From Paenibacillus caseinilyticus (lineage in GTDB: Bacteria; Bacillota; Bacilli; Paenibacillales; NBRC-103111), in assembly GCF_027533645.1 (NCBI RefSeq), contig NZ_JAQAGY010000005.1, positions 62,001 to 126,000 of the forward strand: DNA of 64,000 nt, read 5' to 3'. Below, piece by piece: positions 27,037-34,820 of the stretch; positions within the stretch are counted from its first letter, which is position 1; the number at the start of each line of letters is the position of its first letter. The notes under the pieces are model-generated. The model was given only the letters and a program-made list of their open reading frames with translations. It did not search any database and was not told the DNA's origin. The translations under genes were made by a program, and so were the position numbers.

Positions 27037-27139
27037 TGAAAAAATTATCCAGGCAATAGTTTGCCATGACAAACAGCGCGGAGAACCTTATCATAAGTAA
27101 CGGCAAGTGGTTTGGAAGAAACCCGCGGGAGGGAAGTCT

Positions 27140-28087
27140 ATGAACAAAACAGACCGTTTGTTAGCTATCGTGCTGGAGCTGCAAAGAAAAAAAGTGGTAC
27201 GGGCCGAAGATTTGGCGGCCCTATTTGAGACAAGTGTGCGAACGATCTATCGCGACATTCAGGCACTCAGCGAAGCGCGCGTGCCGATCATAGGAGCTCC
27301 GGGGACCGGATATTCCTTGATGGAAGGCTACTTCCTGCCGCCGGTCAGTTTCTCGGTAGAAGAAGCTGTGGTCTTGCTCATGGGAACGGACTTTATCGAG
27401 CAGCGATTTGATGATGATTACCATGTCAGGGCTCAAGCTGCCCGCAGGAAAATAGAAGCCATTCTACCAGAGGGCATTCGCACTGAAACCTCTCGTGTAC
27501 GCAATTCTATGCGTTTACTCTCTTCCGGTAAGCAGGTCACGCCGTCGCAAGAAAGGGACTATCTCGAGAAGATTCGCCGAGTGATATTAGATGAGCGTAA
27601 GATCAGATTTCACTATGCAAAAGGATTTGCGGATTCCGAAGGGAATCGCCATAGCGTTCGTACCGTTGCTCCCTATGGCCTAGTGCTTGTTCAAGGATCG
27701 TGGATACTCGTGGCACGCTGCGATCTGCGCCAAGACATTCGTCATTTCCGCTTGTCCCGAATGACCGAACTTCTCGAACTGGAAGACCGTTTCGAACGGC
27801 CGGCCCATTTTAACTTAAGGGAGTACCAGCCTACGGATCATCGGCACTTGCGGGTCCGCCTTCGATTTAATCATGACCTGGCAGATAAGGTGAAAGAATC
27901 GAACAATTATTACATGGAAGACATGAAAGAGGATGAAGAGGGGCTTCATGTGGTCTTACGTGTACGCCAATTGGACGAATTGGTGCGGTGGGTGCTTGGC
28001 TGGGGAGCCGATGTGATGGTGCTCGAGCCAGAATCATTCCGGACTCGAATTCGTGAAGAAGCCGAAAAAGTGGTAAAACGCTACTGA
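27140..28087 (+). CDS. YafY-type transcriptional regulator (HTH_11 plus WYL domain)
   Basis: 315 residues from ATG 27140, after GGGAGGG. The N-terminal DeoR-like helix-turn-helix is LAIVLELQRKKVVRAEDLAA with TSVRTIYRDIQAL and GAPGTGYSLMEGYFLPPVSF. The WYL region contains IRFHYAKGFADSEGNRH and VAPYGLVLVQGSWILVARCD; the tryptophan-tyrosine-leucine core appears as W-I-L. A C-terminal WCX extension follows. It is divergent from the siderophore operon. The intrinsic terminator begins inside its stop region. Confidence 0.92.
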   Translation: MNKTDRLLAIVLELQRKKVVRAEDLAALFETSVRTIYRDIQALSEARVPIIGAPGTGYSLMEGYFLPPVSFSVEEAVVLLMGTDFIEQRFDDDYHVRAQAARRKIEAILPEGIRTETSRVRNSMRLLSSGKQVTPSQERDYLEKIRRVILDERKIRFHYAKGFADSEGNRHSVRTVAPYGLVLVQGSWILVARCDLRQDIRHFRLSRMTELLELEDRFERPAHFNLREYQPTDHRHLRVRLRFNHDLADKVKESNNYYMEDMKEDEEGLHVVLRVRQLDELVRWVLGWGADVMVLEPESFRTRIREEAEKVVKRY

Positions 28088-28111
28088 CATTCCTTTGTCA
28101 GTAGCGTTTTT
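28079..28111 (+). terminator. Intrinsic terminator overlapping the YafY stop
   Basis: cgctactgac (28079-28088) and gtcagtagcg (28097-28106) pair perfectly and are followed by five T. The left arm includes the stop codon TGA. Confidence 0.9.
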
Positions 28112-28195
28112 ATATAGGCGGTGTATGCGAATATCGCAGTGCTTTAGAGAGAGGGCGACCGTTCTCAACTATCATGAAAAAGGTGGAATTAAACT

Positions 28196-28342
28196 GTGGG
28201 CAAACAGATCAGATTGCGATATATCAGCAGAACGGATATGAATGTGAACGAGGAGGAAATTGGATCGGAGGATTCAAATGGAGATGATTTTATAGGAGCT
28301 GCATTCAGCAGTTCCTATATGTTGTTATTATCAGGGATTTAG
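28196..28342 (+). CDS. Possible small open reading frame, 48 residues
   Basis: A GTG at 28196 lies nine bases after AAGGTGG. It opens a frame MGKQIRLRYISRTDMNVNEE that continues through an acidic centre (EEEIGSEDSNGDD) and ends in a hydrophobic tail with SSSYMLLLSGI. Its 3' end overlaps the convergent minus-strand gene by four bases. No homologue is recognised; it may be a real short peptide or chance. Confidence 0.3.
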   Translation: MGKQIRLRYISRTDMNVNEEEIGSEDSNGDDFIGAAFSSSYMLLLSGI

Positions 28343-29022
28343 GAATCAAGTTGAAATAATTTATTGAGAAATCCCAATGCCTGAGCACTGCATTTCCCTG
28401 TTAAGCCGTTCTTCAGTTCCTTCTTAGCAAGCTCCACACGAATATCAGAAGGAAGTATGCCGACGTTCCCCATCCAATGGTCGGTTGACTCGAATGAAGT
28501 ACTCTTCCACGCGCTATTCTTATCTAAAATGATCCGACTTTCTTTGGCACCAGAAATAACAATATCCATAGTTGCTTGCAAGTCCAAAAGGGACCGTTCG
28601 AATGTCTTCTTCATTTCTTTGCCATGCATTCTCGTTTTTAATCTTAACGACCTGGTTTCGATGCCTTCTTCCTCTCTGATTTGTCGATAAACCGCTAAAG
28701 CATCCTTCGAAATCAGACCTTGTTGATAACGAACTTCAATAGATATATGGCTTCCGAGAATGACTTTAACCAATGGGAACAATTCGCGTGAAATGAGAAC
28801 CGGTTTTTTCTTAATGAATTTACCGTAAGCCGCTGCGCCATCACTGGGAAGTCGAGTTCGCCAAAGCCAAGGATCCGTTTCAGTCCCCGTTAACCATTGC
28901 TCGCCATAAGTGATTTCGTAAAGTGAGGGATGGTTTGGAATAAGTGGTGCCAGTGGCAAGATGCCCACTTCATTAATAAGCTGAACAGCCTCTTTATATG
29001 TGGAGATTTTCATTTGGATCAT
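28339..29022 (-). CDS. AlkZ-related winged-helix protein
   Basis: 227 residues, ATG 29022 after TTAGGAGGAATACGA. The strings YEITYGEQWLTGTETDPWLW, GAAAYGKFIKKKPVLISREL and TFERSLLDLQATMDIVISG match proteins often annotated AlkZ-related (relatives of the YcaQ/AlkZ DNA glycosylase family). A catalytic QxQ-type glycosylase motif is not evident, so glycosylase activity is doubtful. The upstream region contains a 14-base tandem copy of its ribosome site (29027-29040 and 29042-29055). It is AT-rich compared with the 42-64 kb part of the window. Confidence 0.6.
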   Translation of the reverse strand: MIQMKISTYKEAVQLINEVGILPLAPLIPNHPSLYEITYGEQWLTGTETDPWLWRTRLPSDGAAAYGKFIKKKPVLISRELFPLVKVILGSHISIEVRYQQGLISKDALAVYRQIREEEGIETRSLRLKTRMHGKEMKKTFERSLLDLQATMDIVISGAKESRIILDKNSAWKSTSFESTDHWMGNVGILPSDIRVELAKKELKNGLTGKCSAQALGFLNKLFQLDS

Positions 29023-29180
29023 TCGTATTCCTCCTAATCGAATTCCTCCTAATCGCAGCTTCCTATAGAGTATTACGACATTATAAATAATACAAATTAC
29101 AAAAACGGCAGGAAGATATAAGGTTTTTTATCTTAATAGATGACAATAGACGCATGATGAGTTTACGGTTTAATCAAAGT

Positions 29181-30119
<939 letters not shown>

Positions 30120-30136
30120 TCATTTGCGCTACACTA

Positions 30137-30167
30137 AGCTTAGAACCTTCGTGTTACACGAAGTCAA
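30137..30167 (-). promoter_or_regulatory. MerR-type promoter of the aldo/keto reductase
   Basis: On the minus strand TTGACT (30167-30162) is followed after 19 bases by TAAGCT (30142-30137). The spacer holds the palindrome cttcgtg-tta-cacgaag (30147-30163). Long spacing with a central dyad is the hallmark of MerR activation. Confidence 0.75.
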
Positions 30168-30202
30168 GTTGTATTCAAAATTTTTTCCCAGGGGGATTTC
30201 AC

Positions 30203-30652
30203 ATGCATACGGTCAAAGAAGCCGCCCAAATAACGGGACTCACCGAGCACGCAGTACGCTTTTACACGGATAAAGGTCTGGTGCCAAGCGTACAGCGTAA
30301 TCACAACAATATTCGGATGTTTGATGAAGAATCGATCAACTGGCTGCATGGCATCAAATGCCTCAAGCAATCCGGGATGCCGATTGAAGTGATTAAAATG
30401 TACATAGATCTCTGTCTCGAAGGGGATTCGACCATTCCGCAACGCTACGCACTCATGATGGAGCATAAAGAAGACGCGCTCGTTAAGCTCGAAGTAGCCA
30501 AACAGCACGTTGCCCATTTGGAACAAAAAACCGCTCTATATCAAGCCATTCTGGAGCACCGCGCTTTAGACACGACCAATCCTGGGAACTGGGACAAAAT
30601 CAAGCATATGCATAGTGATGTATTTTACTCGCCCTCTGTTCAGAAAGCGTGA
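30203..30652 (+). CDS. MerR-family regulator divergent from aldo/keto reductase
   Basis: 149 residues from ATG 30203, after GGGGGA. The MerR helix-turn-helix is HTVKEAAQITGLTEHAVRFY followed by IRMFDEESINWLHGIKCLKQSGMPIEVIK (in part). The rest is a coiled coil (HKEDALVKLEVAKQHVAHLE) with no separate ligand domain. It resembles the MerR proteins (AdhR/YraB-like) that sense aldehydes and activate a neighbouring reductase, though no clear sensing cysteine stands out. Confidence 0.92.
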   Translation: MHTVKEAAQITGLTEHAVRFYTDKGLVPSVQRNHNNIRMFDEESINWLHGIKCLKQSGMPIEVIKMYIDLCLEGDSTIPQRYALMMEHKEDALVKLEVAKQHVAHLEQKTALYQAILEHRALDTTNPGNWDKIKHMHSDVFYSPSVQKA

Positions 30653-30662
30653 GGTGATCTAC

Positions 30663-30896
30663 GTGAGCCTAAGAGAGTTAATTGCTTTTCTTAACAAATT
30701 AGAGGATAGTAAGATATTTTATAAATTAAACAAAGTCCGAAATGAAGCCATCATGGTTGAAGTTGCTATTCCTGGTCAGCGGTGGGAGATAGAATTTTTG
30801 GAAGATGGTACCGTAGAGGTTGAAAAATTTATAAATGACGGAAACTTTTATGATGTTAAAGAATTGGAGTCTCTGTTTAAAGATTTCAGTGATTAA
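30663..30896 (+). CDS. Small conserved hypothetical protein (possible immunity-type)
   Basis: 77 residues from GTG 30663, after GAGGTGA. It starts ten bases after the MerR stop. It is acidic, with a short helix and then strands (IMVEVAIPGQRWEIEFLEDG, TVEVEKFINDGNFYD) and an ELESLFKDF end. It is AT-rich. I recall similar small proteins as scattered orphans in Bacilli, sometimes near toxin genes, so an immunity role is possible. No function is proven. Confidence 0.7.
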   Translation: MSLRELIAFLNKLEDSKIFYKLNKVRNEAIMVEVAIPGQRWEIEFLEDGTVEVEKFINDGNFYDVKELESLFKDFSD

Positions 30897-30912
30897 TTCA
30901 GAAAATGATTCA

Positions 30913-30994
30913 ACTTATCTGGAGACGATAGTTGAATGATCCAGGAGCAGTTTGCCGCGGCGGCTGCTCTATTTTTCATTGAAGTAACGGGCAG
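30913..30994 (+). repeat. Dispersed hairpin repeat, copy C
   Basis: Left end tctggagacgatagttgaa, a gagcag/ctgctc stem (30945-30950, 30964-30969) around tttgccgcggcgg, and right end tttttcattgaagtaacggg. Confidence 0.85.
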
Positions 30995-31048
30995 GATAGT
31001 GAAGAATTGTAATATGTTTAAAGGACAGCCATAACCACTGCCCTTATC

Positions 31049-31237
31049 TCAATAAATAAACAACTCGTCGACTTTCACACCCAGCACGCTGGCTAGGCGG
31101 AAAGCCAATTCCAAGGTCGGATCGTATTTATTGTTTTCAATAGCATTGATTGTTTGACGGGAAACACGACACCTTGCAGCAAGATCGCCTTGTGATAATT
31201 TATGTTCTTCTCTCAGTTGTCTAATGCGATTTTTCAT
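31049..31237 (-). CDS. Small Xre-family repressor
   Basis: 62 residues, a helix-turn-helix and little else (QLREEHKLSQGDLAARCRVS, RQTINAIENNKYDPTLELAF, VLGVKVDELFIY). It overlaps the stop of the upstream membrane-protein gene by one base (TAATG). This size and layout match regulators that control their own operon with a small membrane protein. Two palindromes in the promoter are probably its operators. Confidence 0.93.
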   Translation of the reverse strand: MKNRIRQLREEHKLSQGDLAARCRVSRQTINAIENNKYDPTLELAFRLASVLGVKVDELFIY

Positions 31238-31578
31238 TAAGACAGTTTCCTTCTGGCCTGGATATAAAAAATAATATAAAAGACAAGTCCAACCAAAACA
31301 ACATCAAATCCATTTTGTAAATTACTCACCCAGCTTTGCGGTATAAAAGGTCCCACGATTATCGTTTCCTTATAAAACTGCTCTACTAAAGGGATTTCTC
31401 TTATTCCCCTTTCTATGCCATAGAACATCATTCCAATCCAGCTTGCTTGCGTTGCTTGTTTGCGGATTTCTTTCTGGCGTTCGTCACCCCCGCTTGATTT
31501 ATGGCCGCATATGTACATGCAAGCGAAAATGACAACAGCATAATAGATACCTATGAGAATTTGTACTAATAATCCCAT
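31237..31578 (-). CDS. Small membrane protein encoded with Xre repressor
   Basis: 113 residues with two strong hydrophobic segments (LVQILIGIYYAVVIFACMYI near the start and DVVLVGLVFYIIFYI near the end) and a charged middle (GGDERQKEIRKQATQASWIG). The family is common beside small Xre regulators in Firmicutes, and its function is unknown. GGGGGGATC precedes the ATG. Confidence 0.85.
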   Translation of the reverse strand: MGLLVQILIGIYYAVVIFACMYICGHKSSGGDERQKEIRKQATQASWIGMMFYGIERGIREIPLVEQFYKETIIVGPFIPQSWVSNLQNGFDVVLVGLVFYIIFYIQARRKLS

Positions 31579-31590
31579 CCAGATCCCCCC

Positions 31591-31655
31591 TGTAAAAAGG
31601 TTTTTACACCTTTATAATACAATTAAAGGTATTTATTGTCAAAAATTTTTGACAA
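31591..31655 (-). promoter_or_regulatory. Promoter with two related palindromic operators
   Basis: Minus-strand TTGACA (31642-31637), a 17-base spacer and TATTAT (31619-31614). The palindrome ttgtcaaaaatttttgacaa (31636-31655) covers the -35, and tgtaaaaaggtttttaca (31591-31608) lies over the transcript start. Their half-sites (TGTcAAAAA and TGTaAAAAg) are alike, as expected for one repressor. Confidence 0.75.
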
Positions 31656-31669
31656 GCATCAGCACGAAT

Positions 31670-31759
31670 CATTGAACTATCGGGAGTCGTTAGTTCAATA
31701 AAGACATGACGGCAGCCGGCTACGTGATCGGCTGCCTATTTCATTGAACTAAATGGCAG
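31670..31759 (+). repeat. Dispersed hairpin repeat, copy D
   Basis: A first hairpin ttgaacta/tagttcaa (stem of eight) encloses tcgggagtcgt. A second stem ggcagcc/ggctgcc (31711-31717, 31730-31736) follows. The right end is tttcattgaactaaatggca. Confidence 0.85.
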
Positions 31760-31764
31760 ACTTG

Positions 31765-31793
31765 TTGAACTAATGGAACTTTGACTGTATAAT
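31765..31793 (+). promoter_or_regulatory. Probable trmO promoter
   Basis: TTGAAC (31765-31770), a 17-base spacer and TATAAT (31788-31793). It starts six bases after repeat copy D and repeats the ttgaactaa string found inside that repeat. A hairpin ttgtttcat-caa-atgaaacaa (31817-31837) lies in the leader. Confidence 0.65.
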
Positions 31794-31914
31794 AGATAGT
31801 ACCAACAAGCGGAACCTTGTTTCATCAAATGAAACAAAAAGTGGGGGGAGATACAAGTATTATTGAGAAAGGCTCGCTGCGTTTGCTGTTTCTTCAAATT
31901 GGGAGGTAAACATT

Positions 31915-32373
31915 ATGATTACCATGAAACCGGTTGCTTATGTCAGAAATAGTAGAGAAACAACAGAAGATGATTATTGGGGTGAAGTTATCTCCTCTAT
32001 TGAGCTTGCAGATGGATATACTGAACAGAGTCTTGTGGGCATTGAGGATTTCTCACATGTAGAAGTCATCTTTTACTTTGACAAAGTAAAAGATGATAAC
32101 ATCGAAATTGATGCAAGACACCCACGGAATAACAAAGCGTATCCGAAAGTAGGAATCTTCGCCCAACGAGGAAAGAATAGACCAAACAAAATCGGACTAA
32201 CTACAGTAGAATTAATAAAGCGTGAAGGCAAAAAGATTTATGTTAAAGGACTTGATGCCATAAATGAGACACCAGTACTAGATTTAAAACCTGTAATGAA
32301 GGAATTTGCTCAACCTCGGGAGATCAAGCAACCGCTCTGGGTCACGGACCTCATGAAAAACTATTGGGGGTAA
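31915..32373 (+). CDS. tRNA (N6-threonylcarbamoyladenosine37-N6)-methyltransferase TrmO-like
   Basis: 152 residues. TrmO uses S-adenosylmethionine to methylate t6A37 in some tRNAs. The family's signature strings are ARHPRNNKAYPKVGIFAQRG, RPNKIGLTTVELIKREG and GLDAINETPVLDLKP. GGGAGG precedes the ATG. It is a single-domain bacterial-length protein without the C-terminal extension of E. coli TrmO. The gene stands alone between repeats. Confidence 0.88.
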   Translation: MITMKPVAYVRNSRETTEDDYWGEVISSIELADGYTEQSLVGIEDFSHVEVIFYFDKVKDDNIEIDARHPRNNKAYPKVGIFAQRGKNRPNKIGLTTVELIKREGKKIYVKGLDAINETPVLDLKPVMKEFAQPREIKQPLWVTDLMKNYWG

Positions 32374-32395
32374 CGCTGGCTCTGCGGAAACTGTA

Positions 32396-32420
32396 ACCTA
32401 TCTGGGAGATAGCACAACGA
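32396..32420 (+). repeat. Left-end fragment of the dispersed repeat
   Basis: ctatct-ggg-agatag followed by cacaacga matches the first hairpin of copy E (ctatcg-ggagt-cgatag-cacaac). The rest of the element is absent. Confidence 0.5.
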
Positions 32421-32486
32421 AGAAGGCGACTGGCCGTTAGCACCATACAATCAAAACAAGGCTGCCATCTAAATTAACTTATGTAT

Positions 32487-32590
32487 TTAAAAAGCGCCCA
32501 CGAGCAGGCTGAAGAGAACCAGGATAACCCCTGTGCTCGTCATTCCGCCGCCTACACCGCTGTGTTGCCTTGATTGGACTGAGTTCGGAA
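32487..32590 (-). pseudogene. YjcZ-like sporulation peptide fragment
   Basis: A minus-strand frame reads HSGVGGGMTSTGVILVLFSL and ends LVGAF then stop. YjcZ-family spore peptides have a glycine-rich start and a single helix ending LILVLFILLVIVGA. Here two residues of the helix seem lost and no good start with a ribosome site is present. The ATG at 32543 would give only 18 residues. Confidence 0.4.
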
Positions 32591-32689
32591 TTGTGCATTG
32601 TTACCTGGGGCAAGCCACAGTTCCAAGGTTGATGTATTTTCATAGAATGTACTGTTGTGTACGATCAGCGCCAGATCCCCAACACTCAT
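32552..32689 (-). CDS. Possible small protein, 45 residues
   Basis: ATG 32689 follows GAAGGGAG by a few bases. The frame reads MSVGDLALIVHNSTFYENTS, then TLELWLAPGNNAQFRTQSNQ and a short end. It overlaps the YjcZ-like fragment in another frame. The family is not recognised. Confidence 0.35.
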   Translation of the reverse strand: MSVGDLALIVHNSTFYENTSTLELWLAPGNNAQFRTQSNQGNTAV

Positions 32690-32791
32690 AGAGCTCCCTT
32701 CGGAAATCAAGAATAGACGGTTGCCTAATCGCGTACCGTCTATTTTTGTGCTTACTTCCGCGGATAGATAATGGATATCCCAAAGTAGAAT

Positions 32792-32882
32792 TTAACTATC
32801 GGGAGTCGATAGCACAACACCAGGAAGCAGTTTGCCGCCGCGACAACTGCTCCCTTTTTCATTGAAGTAACGGGCAGTTTAG
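32792..32882 (+). repeat. Dispersed hairpin repeat, copy E
   Basis: First hairpin ctatcg-ggagt-cgatag, second stem agcagtt/aactgct (32826-32832, 32845-32851) around tgccgccgcgac, right end ctttttcattgaagtaacgg. This is one of the best-preserved copies. Confidence 0.9.
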
Positions 32883-32940
32883 CGTGGAATTAGCAAAGGA
32901 ACGTACATTCGCTAATCTGTAGTTATACTTAACGTATTTA

Positions 32941-32957
32941 GGGGGGGGGGGGGGGGG
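32941..32957 (+). repeat. Homopolymer of 17 G
   Basis: An uninterrupted run of 17 G follows aacgtattta. Such runs are prone to slippage and to sequencing error. It lies at the truncated end of the decayed YafY gene. Confidence 0.9.
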
Positions 32958-33170
32958 ACGTTAAGGAATGCTCCGTTCTCGTTAAAGAATATCCGATTGT
33001 TCGATGCGCGACCACCGTTGCGGCCTGGTTCTGTATAGAGCGGAATGCCCACCTCACTTATTCAGCCGTCCGTACGGAAACATTGAATTCATGAGCTACA
33101 TCTTGAGCGGTAAACGGGGACTTGAATTTACATACATAATAAGGTCGAACAGCAGCTTGTTTTTGGACAT
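32958..33170 (-). pseudogene. Decayed YafY-type regulator, N-terminal part
   Basis: From ATG 33170 on the minus strand the frame reads SKNKLLFDLIMYVNSSPR. After a one-base loss it continues TAQDVAHEFNVSVRTA, and after another break VGIPLYTEPGRNGG and NNRIFFNENGAFLN. This is the helix-turn-helix start of a YafY/WYL regulator. The WYL part is gone and the sequence stops at the G run. It was probably the divergent regulator of the oxidoreductase at 33273. Confidence 0.65.
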
Positions 33171-33272
33171 CAATGAGGCATGCCTTTCCTATTAACTATG
33201 ACAATTATTGACATGTTATTATGATAAATTGTTGTAAGCAGGATAAACATGTGCTGATTGGAGGAGGTAAGC

Positions 33273-34247
33273 GTGAATAAGAGTCCAGATAAAATGAAAG
33301 CTGTAGTTCTGCATAGATTCGGCGGTCCAGAAGAGTTACGCCTGCAGGAGATCGATGTGCCTAAAATGGGTCCGGATGACGTGTTGATTCGATTAGCATA
33401 TGCCGGTGTGGGAGAGTGGGACGCATTCGAACGGCAAGGCGGATACGCGGAAATGCTAGGTGCAAATCCGAAATTACCTTACATTCTCGGTTCGGAAGGA
33501 TCGGGTACGGTTGTTGCACGGGGTGAGAAGGTTTCCAATGTGAACTTGGGAGATCTGGTCTATGCACCTGGGTTTCTGAATCCTAAAGGAGGCTTCTATG
33601 CAGAGTACGCAGCCGTTGAATCCCAATATGTGTCCCGTATTCCAGATGGATTAACCAAGCAGGAAGCTGCGGTCATATCTGGAGTCGGGATTACCGCTTT
33701 GCGCGGGCTGGAAGATGTACTGAAACTTCAACAAGCAGAGTCTGTTATGATTTTCGGTGCAAGCGGAGGGGTAGGACATATGGCGGTTCAGCTCGCGAGA
33801 AGCATGGGAGCCCGTGTATTTGCAATTGCTTCGGGTGAAGACGGTGTTGCCATGGTACAGAAGCTTGGTTGCGATGCGGTTGTAAATGGTAAAGGCGGGG
33901 ATATCACTTCGATGGCAATGAAATTTGCCCCGGATGGATTCGACGCTGCACTGTTCACCGCAGCAGGAGAGACCGCGAATCATGCACTCGGTTGTATCCG
34001 TGCAAGCGGACGCGTCGCATATCCTCATGGGATACGCCCTGAATTACGGATATCCTCAGGAATCAGAGTAGAAGGATATAACGGCGAACCAGATCCTGAA
34101 ATCATGGGTAGACTTCATCGTTACATCATCCAAGGTAGACTATCGGTTCACATCAGCCATACTTTTACTCTGGAGGATGCCTTTATAGCTCATGCAACGC
34201 TCAACAGCCATTATTTGGGGAAGATCTGTCTGCAAGTTAATCCCTAA
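33273..34247 (+). CDS. Quinone oxidoreductase-like medium-chain dehydrogenase (NADPH)
   Basis: About 324 residues. GTG 33273 is preferred, five bases after GGAGGAGG; the upstream TTG lies in that ribosome site. The N-terminal GroES-like domain is MKAVVLHRFGGPEELRLQEI and YILGSEGSGTVVARGEKV, and the NADPH fold is marked by VMIFGASGGVGHMAVQLARS. The zinc ligands of true alcohol dehydrogenases are missing, so it belongs to the zinc-free quinone/enone reductases. It reduces quinones or alkenals in the cytoplasm. Confidence 0.92.
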   Translation: MNKSPDKMKAVVLHRFGGPEELRLQEIDVPKMGPDDVLIRLAYAGVGEWDAFERQGGYAEMLGANPKLPYILGSEGSGTVVARGEKVSNVNLGDLVYAPGFLNPKGGFYAEYAAVESQYVSRIPDGLTKQEAAVISGVGITALRGLEDVLKLQQAESVMIFGASGGVGHMAVQLARSMGARVFAIASGEDGVAMVQKLGCDAVVNGKGGDITSMAMKFAPDGFDAALFTAAGETANHALGCIRASGRVAYPHGIRPELRISSGIRVEGYNGEPDPEIMGRLHRYIIQGRLSVHISHTFTLEDAFIAHATLNSHYLGKICLQVNP

Positions 34248-34373
34248 TGGAGATGCAGAGGGATGAATTGAAAAGCTAATAAAATAGCACTCTTAAGAGT
34301 TTAGTTTGAGCTCACAGGGGGCCATAGCTTCATTCACTACAACAGGGAGGCCGCCGCATATCGACCGGCAGCA

Positions 34374-34464
34374 TTGTTGAACTAAACTGGGAACGATAGC
34401 TGAATAAACCACTGCAGCAGCTGGTTATGCGATCGGCTGCTTTTTTCATTAAAGTAACGGGCAG
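34374..34464 (+). repeat. Dispersed hairpin repeat, copy F
   Basis: ttgttgaactaaactgggaa and cgatagctgaataaa form the left end, a gcagc/gctgc stem (34417-34421, 34436-34440) the centre, and ttttttcattaaagtaacgg the right end. A partial second copy (acaacagggaggccgccgca) may precede it at 34341-34375. Confidence 0.8.
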
Positions 34465-34486
34465 CCTTCCTATTATTAAGAAATAC

Positions 34487-34522
34487 GAGGTTTGAGAAAC
34501 AAAAGAGGTTTGAGAAACAAAA
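34487..34522 (+). repeat. 18-bp tandem duplication
   Basis: gaggtttgagaaacaaaa occurs twice, back to back (34487-34504, 34505-34522), just before the OpuAC-like fragment. Confidence 0.9.
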
Positions 34523-34786
34523 AGACAGCGGCCGGACGGCTGCAAGGGGTTGCAAGCGGCCTACGGCATCCGCTTCAAGATGGTTAAGGGACTAGACGCC
34601 GGTCTTACCTACAGCGCCGCCGTACGGGAAGGATCGGTGGACGTGAACGACGCCTTTGCGACGGACGGCCGAATACAGGAGTTCAAGCTGAAGGTGCTGA
34701 AGGATGACAAGCATTTCTTCCCGCCGTACTATGCGGCGGCCGTCATTCGCCAGGATACGCTGCGGGCGCTGGCAGGGGGGCCTTAA
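34523..34786 (+). pseudogene. Fragment of a glycine betaine/choline-type substrate-binding protein
   Basis: The frame gives LQAAYGIRFKMVKGLDAGLT, then GSVDVNDAFATDGRIQEFKL and DDKHFFPPYYAAAVIRQDTL. These strings match the middle to late part of OpuAC/OpuCC-like proteins (VKGLDAGLTY, DVIDAFSTDGRI, DDKHFFPPYYAAPV). There is no signal peptide, N-terminal lobe or complete C-terminus. It is a piece of a lost osmoprotectant transporter. Confidence 0.75.
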
Positions 34787-34820
34787 TGGCCCCTCTAAAA
34801 TTGTTGTAAAAATGGCTGGT

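Larger units (their letters stand above)
32374..33272. other. Nine-hundred-base gene-poor region
   Basis: No intact full-length gene is seen. The stretch holds a left-end fragment of the dispersed repeat, two small minus-strand reading frames (one YjcZ-like), repeat copy E, a 17-G tract and a decayed YafY-type regulator. Each is listed separately. Confidence 0.6.
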
